Positions 57,690 to 64,000 of a stretch of DNA of 64,000 bases are shown one piece after another (position 1 is the first letter of the stretch; every line of letters begins with the position of its first letter). Made by a program: the position numbers and the translations under genes. The notes beneath the pieces were generated by a model. It saw only the letters and a list, made by a program, of their open reading frames with translations, made no database searches and had not been told where the DNA came from. Source of the stretch: Mimachlamys varia (Eukaryota > Mollusca > Bivalvia > Pectinida > Pectinidae); the NCBI GenBank assembly GCA_947623455.1, contig OX392529.1, positions 59,229,186 through 59,293,185 of the forward strand, in the 5' to 3' direction.

Positions 57690-59300
57690 TAAACGTCCCA
57701 TAAGCCACACATTGATGTACAGTATAAACCTCCCATAAGCCACACATTAATATACGGTATTAACGTCTCCTAGACCACACATTGATATACGATATAGACG
57801 TCTCCTAGGCCACACATTGATATACGATATAGACGTCTCCTAGGCCACACATATATATACGGTATAGACGTCTCCTAGGCCACACATTGATATACGATAT
57901 AAACGTCTCCTAGGCCACACATTGATATACGGTATAAACGTTTCCTAGACCACACATTGATATACGGTATAAACGTCTCCTAGGCCACACAATGATATAC
58001 GGTATAAACGTCTCCTAGGCCACACATTGATATACAGTATAAACGTTTCCTAGGCCACACATTGATATACGGTATAAACGTCTCCTAGCCACACATTGAT
58101 ATACGGTATAAACGTCTCCTAGGCCACACAGTGATATACGGTATAAACGTCTTCTAGGCCACACATTGATATACGGTATAAACGTCTCCTAGACCACACA
58201 TTGATATACGGTATAAACGTTTCCTAGGCCACACATTGATATACGGTATAACGTCTCCAAGCCACACATTGATATACGGTATAAACGTCTTCTAGGCCAC
58301 ACATTGATATACGGTATAGACGTCTTCTAGGCCACACATTGATATACGATATAAACGTCTCCTAGGCCACACATTGATATACGGTATAGACGTCTCCTAG
58401 GCCACACTTTGATATACGGTATAAACGTCTCCTAGACCACACATTGATATACGGTATAAATGTCTTCTAGGCCACACCCATTGATATACGGTATAAACGT
58501 GTCCTAGGCCACACTTTGATATACGGTATTAACGTCTCCTAGGCCACACATTGATATACGGTAATAATGTCTCCTAGGCCACACATTAATATACAGTATT
58601 AACGTCTCCTAGGCCACACAATGATATACGGTATAAACGTCTCCTAGGCCACACATTGATATACAGTATAAACGTCTCCTAGGCCACACATTAATATACA
58701 GTATAAACGTCTCCTAGGCCACACATTGATATACGGTATAAACGTCTCCTAGGCCATACATTGATATACGGTATAAACCTCTCAAAGGCCACACCCATTG
58801 ATATACGGTATAAACGTCCCCTAAGCCACACCCATTGATATACGGTATAAACGTCTCCTAGGCCACACATTGATATACGGTATAAACCTCTCCAAGGCCA
58901 CACACATTGATATACGGTATAAACGTCCCCTAGGTCACACCCATTGATATACGGTATAAACGTCTCCTAGGCCACACATTAATATACAGTATAAACGTTT
59001 TCTAGACCACATATTGATATACGGTATAAACGTCTCCTAGGCCACACATTGATATATGGTATAAACCTCTACGAGGCCACACCCATTGATATACGGTATA
59101 AACGTCCCCTAGGCCACACCCATTGATATACGGTATAAACGTCTCCTAGGCCACACATTGATATATGGTTTAAACGTCGTCTAGGCAACACATTGATATA
59201 CAGTATAAACGTCCCCTAGGCCACACATTGATATACGGTATAAACGTCTTTTAGGCCACACATTGATATACAGTATAAACGTCTCCTAGGCCATACATTG
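57690..59300 (+). repeat. 35-bp minisatellite
   Basis: About 46 units of CCTAGGCCACACATTGATAT plus ACGGTATAAACGTCT. Some contain CCCATTG insertions (ACACCCATTG) mainly between 58470 and 59140. The array ends abruptly at the 5' LTR. The minus-strand Trp/Gly/Tyr ORF here is a repeat artefact. Confidence 0.95.
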
Positions 59301-59946
59301 TGTCAGAATAAATATTAGGTGCCATGTGTAAAGTGTATGTGTCAAACAGTCAAAGTTAACACCAATGATAGACTATGGACAATTATATGTGAAAACTGTG
59401 GTGTGCGACCTGAACATTAGTGCTGGTGCAGTTATCTCCCTTGATAATCTGTACTTTCGGTTTTCAATGACGCCAGAGGAGTTCCGTTAGAATTGGAGCT
59501 TGGAAGGAACGCGGGAAAGTGACAGGGTGCATAATGTGTTGTGCTGGACTTGATCAGTTAAAACGGTAGACGTGAACAGCAGGGATATTCGCAATGAGCC
59601 GGGCAATCGACAATGAGTGCGAGAGGAGTTGACTGAGCTCCAGTGTCGGGTAAGGCTGTCTTCCCGAAGTGTGACACATGTGAACACAGTTAAATCAGGT
59701 CATCGCCCCGTGCGATCTGTGTATCGGTTTACAGACTGTTAGTGTTATTTTATCGACACCCCTGTATTTCACTTATGCTGTTGTTTTATATATAAATGTT
59801 GAAACTTACACCAACGCCTCTGTTATCATTTCGCAGTCCAGCTATTAAAAATACTGTCAAGTATACCCTACGAAAGATCCCAAAACAAACAAAATACCAA
59901 AAAGCGAATGGTCTCGTCGTCAGACGATCTCGTCATTCTTTTGACA
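59301..59946 (+). repeat. 5' LTR of the gypsy-class element
   Basis: Starts TGTCAGAATAAATATTAGG at the minisatellite border and ends TTCTTTTGACA two bases before the primer site, giving TGTCA…TGACA inverted ends and a length near 646 bp. A TATATAAATG near 59787 could be the TATA element. The boundaries cannot be confirmed without the 3' LTR. Confidence 0.75.
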
Positions 59947-59948
59947 AC

Positions 59949-59966
59949 TGGGGGCTCGTCCGGGAT
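59949..59966 (+). other. Primer binding site, tRNA-Pro type
   Basis: TGGGGGCTCGTCCGGGAT, the 18-base complement of the 3' end of tRNA-Pro, the same primer site as in murine leukaemia-type retroviruses. It lies two bases after the LTR end and would prime minus-strand DNA synthesis. Confidence 0.9.
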
Positions 59967-60775
59967 ACCAGTTTTCATTGGATGTTTCGGCCACTGAATT
60001 TATCTATTTGAACTGTTCAAAGGGTAACTTGTTGGACTGTGAAATTGACGGTAGATGTTGTTATACACGTACATGCATATTTATGCGTTAGGATGTATAG
60101 TGAGATACAGACTATGTATATGTATAAGTTTAATTGATAGTCAGCATATCATGTCAACAACAAACGGTTGTTTACAACTGTATACAGGAAGTTAGCATGA
60201 ACCCTCAGTAGTAGCTGTAGGATAGTGGATAGCATTATAGAACCACCAGGGTGTCAAAATAGGTCGGATTGTATAATAGTTATTGTGCTATTATTCTGAT
60301 AGTCAGAATAGGTTGGGCATATTATTATCAATTGTTATTTTGCACTATAGTGTAGGTTGCCCCTTGCTAGCTATCATACTGGACAGGGTACAGATGTGCT
60401 ATTATTAGAAATACTGTGGATTTACTGTTATTCTACACAAGTAAGAGTAGGTCGGGTAATATACACAGGTATTTTTAGACAGATTTTGAAGTTATTCTAA
60501 TTTGAGATTAGAATTGAATAAAATCCTATAGAGACGGATTGTTCGGGTACATAGAGTGTATATTAGGGTGTTTCGGATGCTGAATTTATTCGAGGTCAGC
60601 TATACACCAGTATATTTAGTTATCTCAGTACCAGATTTCTGTTTACATGTGTTTATTGGTAAAATATTATGTGAATAGACTTAGTGTGCAAAGCTGGTGG
60701 GTTCCACTAGGTTTTAAAACTCCAAAATTCTGAAATTTGGATATTTCTGAGTAGAATTCTCATAACCGCGGTTAC
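59967..60775 (+). other. Leader between primer site and gag
   Basis: About 0.8 kb without a long ORF. It should hold the packaging signal and perhaps splice sites, but none is identified. Confidence 0.5.
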
Positions 60776-61816
60776 TTGTGGTTTTTATTGTCCATACTTA
60801 TATGTGTAAGCGACTGGAAATATACCTCGGAGTACGAAAAATGGTTATCACTTGGAGAGAGACTGGGTTTAAAAGAAACCGCGTTACAGCAGTTTGTAGC
60901 ATCCAAGGAGAGGGAGTACTTGGACAGAGAGGAGAGAGCGAGACAGCGGGACTTAGAGAAGGAGAAAAGGGATGAAGAGCTACGCATGCGTGATATCCAG
61001 GAGGTTGAGAAAAGTAGACAGTTCGAGTTGAAGAAACTCAAAATGGAGGCAGATATTGATATGGCTAGACTTAAAATGGAACAGGAGAGAACTGAGATGT
61101 CAAGGTCAAACTCAGAGGAATCTAGGTCAAGGTCACTGCGATCCAAGCTACCAAAGTTTGACGAACAAAAGGATGATATGGATGCCTTTCTGGAGCGTTT
61201 TGAGAAATTTGCCTTAGCACAGAAGTGGAATGCAGATATTTGGGCAGTGAGTCTTAGTCCCCTGTTAACTGGTAAGGGACTCCAAGTCTATTCAAGCATG
61301 TCAGCAACACAGATCAACGATTATGATCAGCTGAAGAAAGCACTCCTCAGGAGATATGAGCTAACCGAGGAAGGATTTCGCTTGAAGTTTAGAGACGGTA
61401 AGCCGGAGAAGGGTGAAACTGCATTCTAGTTTGTGGCCAGATTAACTCGGTACTTGACAAGATGGATTCAGATGTCTGAAATTACACAAACATTTGAGGG
61501 ATTAACAGACCTGCTAATCAGGGAGCAGTTTATCCAGACTTGTTCATCGGAGATGGCCCTTTTCCTCAAGGAGAGATCACCAAAAGATGTCAAGGATTTA
61601 ACGAGACTCGCTGAACAATATATGGAGGCCCACGGAGGGAATATCTCAAAGCCTAATAAGGTCGTCACATCCAATAAGACGAATCATTCCCAACGTTATA
61701 ACCCTCAACAACAACAGAAGGCTAATGACAAGACAACAGACAGTAAAGGTCAGAGGACACGTCTGTGTTTCATTTGCGGAGGTGAAGGTCATATCGCTCG
61801 CAATCATGCAGAATGA
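60776..61816 (+). pseudogene. gag (structural protein), one in-frame stop
   Basis: Would form the retrotransposon particle and bind its RNA. The frame is open from about 60776, but there is no good ATG before a Glu/Lys/Arg-rich coiled coil (EREYLDREERARQRDLEKEK onwards, residues about 40-110). The true start may therefore be lost, non-ATG or supplied by splicing. The capsid-like part follows (LPKFDEQKDDMDAFLERFEK, NADIWAVSLSPLLTGKGLQV). TAG at 61427-61429 interrupts the frame right after EKGETAF, and it resumes with FVARLTRYLTRW. Near the end is a zinc knuckle, CFICGGEGHIARNH, whose last Cys is replaced by His. TGA at 61814-61816 closes it, with the protease continuing in the same frame. Confidence 0.85.
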
Positions 61817-63613
61817 GGCAAGATCGGGTCAAGGCCATACAAGGGTAGTCAGAGTAAAGACACCAAGGCGGCGTTATGTAAGTCTACACAGAAGAAGGAG
61901 ATAACAGCGGATTGTGTTAGGAATGAGATTATCAGTAAGAAGGATTCAAGAACAGCGATATTGGGACGTATACAACTGGAAGACAGTGGGATGCCTGTTC
62001 AGCTTGGATACGTGGGAGATCACCCGGTTCAGGTTTTACGAGACACAGGATGTAGCAGCGCAGCTGTTAGGGAAGCTCTTGTAAATCCTGACCAAATCAC
62101 TGATAGGGAACTCTCATGTATACTGATTGACGGAACAGAGCGGGTGTTTAGACTGGCAAAGATTGATGTGGATACTCCTTTCTATGTAGGAGAGTTGGAA
62201 GTAATGTGCATGAATGATCCACTCTATGACCTTGTAATCGGCAATGTGGACAGGGCAAACTTAATGGCTGATGTTGATTGGACGCCACGTTCAGAAGAAA
62301 GTAAGTCAGCTGCAGTAATGACGAGAGCTGAAGTGAAGAAGGATAAAGAAGCTATGAAGCCGTTGAATGTCCAAGTGAAAGAGGTAGAGTTTGTCGGACT
62401 GGATGGACTAGAGAGAGCCCAAAAGGCAGACAAATCACTGGACAAGTGGCGAGAGATAGCGAGAACCAAGGGAGACAACCAAGGTGATAAGCACCGAATG
62501 GAGATGAAGAACAACATTTTGTACCGTATCTACAGACAGAAAAGAGGAAAGATGGTTGAGGAGATACGACAGATTGCTGTTCCAGAGACGTATAGGGAGC
62601 AGGTTATGTCACTCGCACATGAGTCAATTGTCGGAGGGCATTTAGGGATACAGAAGACTGTAGACAGGATATCTACTAGTTTCTACTGGCCTGGAATGAC
62701 AAGCGACGTGACACGCTATTGTAGATCTTGCGACATATGCCAGAAGACAACACCGAAAGGCAGGGTTACCAAGGTACCGTTAGGAGAAATGCCATTAATA
62801 AAGGAGCCTTTCCAACGAGTAGCGGTCGACTTGATTGGTCCAATATATCCGGCCTCAGAGAGTAAAAATCGTTACATACTGACAGTGGTGGATTATTCAA
62901 CAAGGTACCCAGAGGCCACGGCATTACCCAAGATAGAAACAGAGAGAATAGCAGAAGCGCTCCTAGAGATATTTTGTAGAGTTGGTTTCCCCAAGGAAAT
63001 ACTTAGCGACAGAGGGACACAGTTCACCTCAGGACTCATGGAGGAGGTGTGTAGACTTGTGTCAGTCAAACAACTGTTCGCAACACCTTACAACCGAAAG
63101 TGTAACGGATGGTGTGAGAGGATGAATGGGGTTCTTAAGAGGATGCTTAAGAAAATGTGTCAAGAACGACCACAGGATTGGGACCGATATATTCCAGCTG
63201 TATTGTTTGCATACAGGGAAGTCCCACAAGCAAGTACTGGGTTCTCACCATTTGAACTTTTGTACGGGAGAACAGTACGCGGCCCCATGCAAGCTTTGAA
63301 AGTATTCTGGACGGATGAGGCAGATGAGAAGTCTGAGACGAGAAATACTTACCAGTATGTACTCAATCTGAGGGATCGATTAGAAGAAACATGCAAGATT
63401 GCGCGGGAAAGCTTACGTCAATCACAAGGAACATACAAACACCACTACGACAAGAAAGCAAGGAATCGTCAACTTGAAGTCGGACAGAAAGTGCTGGTGT
63501 TATTGCCTACTGACAACAACAAGCTTTTGCTTCAATGGAACGGACCGTTTGATGTAGTCGAGGTTGTGAACTCCATGAACTATAAATTAAAGTTAAGGTT
63601 GGAGGAAAAGTAA
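61817..63613 (+). CDS. Protease-integrase polyprotein segment
   Basis: Open in the gag frame from just after the TGA; the first in-frame start-like codon is at 61961. An aspartic protease is marked by VLRDTGCSS (about residue 27 counted from 61961). No RT follows it; instead the integrase comes directly. The zinc-binding region has HESIVGGH and YCRSCDIC (residues about 219-265). The catalytic residues lie in VAVDLIGPIYP, LSDRGTQFTS and CERMNGVLKRM (D about 290, D about 350, E about 387). A GPF module (LQWNGPFDVVEVVN) is near the end. The frame closes at TAA 63611-63613, where homology suggests continuing one frame over (KVYHVNLLKQYV). The integrase itself has no internal stop, so the damage lies outside it. 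Confidence 0.9.
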   Translation, partial: GKIGSRPYKGSQSKDTKAALCKSTQKKEITADCVRNEIISKKDSRTAILGRIQLEDSGMPVQLGYVGDHPVQVLRDTGCSSAAVREALVNPDQITDRELSCILIDGTERVFRLAKIDVDTPFYVGELEVMCMNDPLYDLVIGNVDRANLMADVDWTPRSEESKSAAVMTRAEVKKDKEAMKPLNVQVKEVEFVGLDGLERAQKADKSLDKWREIARTKGDNQGDKHRMEMKNNILYRIYRQKRGKMVEEIRQIAVPETYREQVMSLAHESIVGGHLGIQKTVDRISTSFYWPGMTSDVTRYCRSCDICQKTTPKGRVTKVPLGEMPLIKEPFQRVAVDLIGPIYPASESKNRYILTVVDYSTRYPEATALPKIETERIAEALLEIFCRVGFPKEILSDRGTQFTSGLMEEVCRLVSVKQLFATPYNRKCNGWCERMNGVLKRMLKKMCQERPQDWDRYIPAVLFAYREVPQASTGFSPFELLYGRTVRGPMQALKVFWTDEADEKSETRNTYQYVLNLRDRLEETCKIARESLRQSQGTYKHHYDKKARNRQLEVGQKVLVLLPTDNNKLLLQWNGPFDVVEVVNSMNYKLKLRLEEK

Positions 63614-64000
63614 AAGTGTATCACGTCAACCTACTAAAACAATATGTTGAACGAGCCGACAGCAAAGAGAAAGGTGAATCAGCATGCGAAGCAGAGTCAG
63701 CAAAGGACAAAGCTGCGGGAATAGCTGTTATCGAGGCAGAGGATGAAGTTGATTGTGGAGCGGTTGATGATGAAAACCTGTTAGAATTAGGGAACTTCTC
63801 GGGGAAGGAGAACTTTAGGGATGTAAAGATAAGTGAAGATTTGACGGAGGTACAGAGTTCGCAGGTGAGAGCACTTGTAGAGGAATTCCAGGATATTTTC
63901 TCCGATATTCCCGGAACAACCAACTTACAGGAACGCCGAATCGAGACAACCAGTAAGGATCATATAAGAGTCAAACCGTATCCGATTCCCTATGCTAAAA
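63595..64000 (+). CDS. Start of reverse transcriptase region (partial)
   Basis: From the end of integrase the -1 frame is open to the window edge: GGKVKVYHVNLLKQYVERAD, an acidic linker, VRALVEEFQDIFSDIPGTTN, then IRVKPYPIPYAK. FSDIPG…RIET…KPYPIPYA is the entry to the gypsy RT domain, just before the fingers. The catalytic motifs lie beyond the window. The overlap with the integrase stop means either a programmed -1 shift or a small deletion. Confidence 0.85.

Larger units (their letters stand above)
59301..64000 (+). mobile_element. Ty3/gypsy-class LTR retrotransposon, integrase before RT
   Basis: 5' LTR, tRNA-Pro primer site, leader, gag with zinc knuckle, protease, integrase and the start of RT, in that order, running off the right edge. 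Gypsy-class elements normally have RT and RNase H before integrase. Protease-integrase-RT is the arrangement described for Gmr1-like elements. Gag and protease-integrase share one frame broken by TAG (61427) and TGA (61814), and RT follows in another frame, so this copy is probably defective. The 3' half and 3' LTR are outside the window. Confidence 0.92.

Noticed and set aside
58691..58903. Trp/Tyr-rich minus-strand ORF
   Set aside because: It is produced by the 35-bp minisatellite.

Overview
This looks like nuclear DNA of an animal, most probably a marine mollusc such as a bivalve. The reasons are non-LTR retrotransposons with APE-type endonucleases, a mariner, a PIF/Harbinger-type DNA transposon, tRNA-derived SINEs, a Ty3/gypsy element, long satellite and minisatellite arrays, AT-rich sequence and no bacterial gene organisation. 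The bivalve guess rests on remembered similarity of repeat motifs, not on a search. No complete host gene is recognised. The window is a repeat-dense intergenic or intronic region, and almost every protein-coding signal comes from a mobile element, usually a broken one.

Layout. Positions 1-18040 are one long array of a 55-bp satellite (roughly 230 monomers, with nested higher-order duplications). It is split by a 5.2-kb L1/Tx1-like LINE at 1007-6183, which has a 15-bp target-site duplication and a poly(A) tail. Positions 18041-26545 are mostly unassigned, with a SINE and several truncated copies of one Penelope-like RT family. Positions 26546-30551 are a 4.0-kb Harbinger-type transposon (17-bp inverted repeats, TTA target duplication) whose DDE transposase carries a SWIM zinc motif. 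It contains a 97-bp copy of sequence that also occurs just outside it, at the end of a candidate host exon (30902-31165). Positions 33600-45000 hold many tandem repeats, two foldback palindromes, a duplicated 0.93-kb module next to a 27-bp minisatellite, another RT fragment and a second SINE. Positions 47175-51230 are a decayed second LINE on the minus strand, split by a mariner with TIRs and a TA duplication. Positions 51333-53700 and 55145-55695 hold more Penelope-like RT pieces, one rearranged by a local inversion. Positions 57690-59300 are a 35-bp minisatellite ending at the 5' LTR of a gypsy-class retrotransposon (59301 to the window end). That element has a tRNA-Pro primer site and an unusual protease-integrase-RT order.

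How the parts relate. The elements are layered: LINE in satellite, mariner in LINE, RT fragment in a duplicated module, gypsy at the edge of a minisatellite. Target-site duplications, shared 3' ends and diagnostic mutations allow a relative chronology. Nearly all coding copies carry one or two disabling changes (a nonsense codon, a 1-bp deletion or a 10-bp duplication), so most are recent enough to read but unlikely to be autonomous. The best leads are the integrase-before-RT gypsy element, the exon-fragment copy inside the Harbinger element, the microinverted RT locus and the higher-order structure of the satellite.
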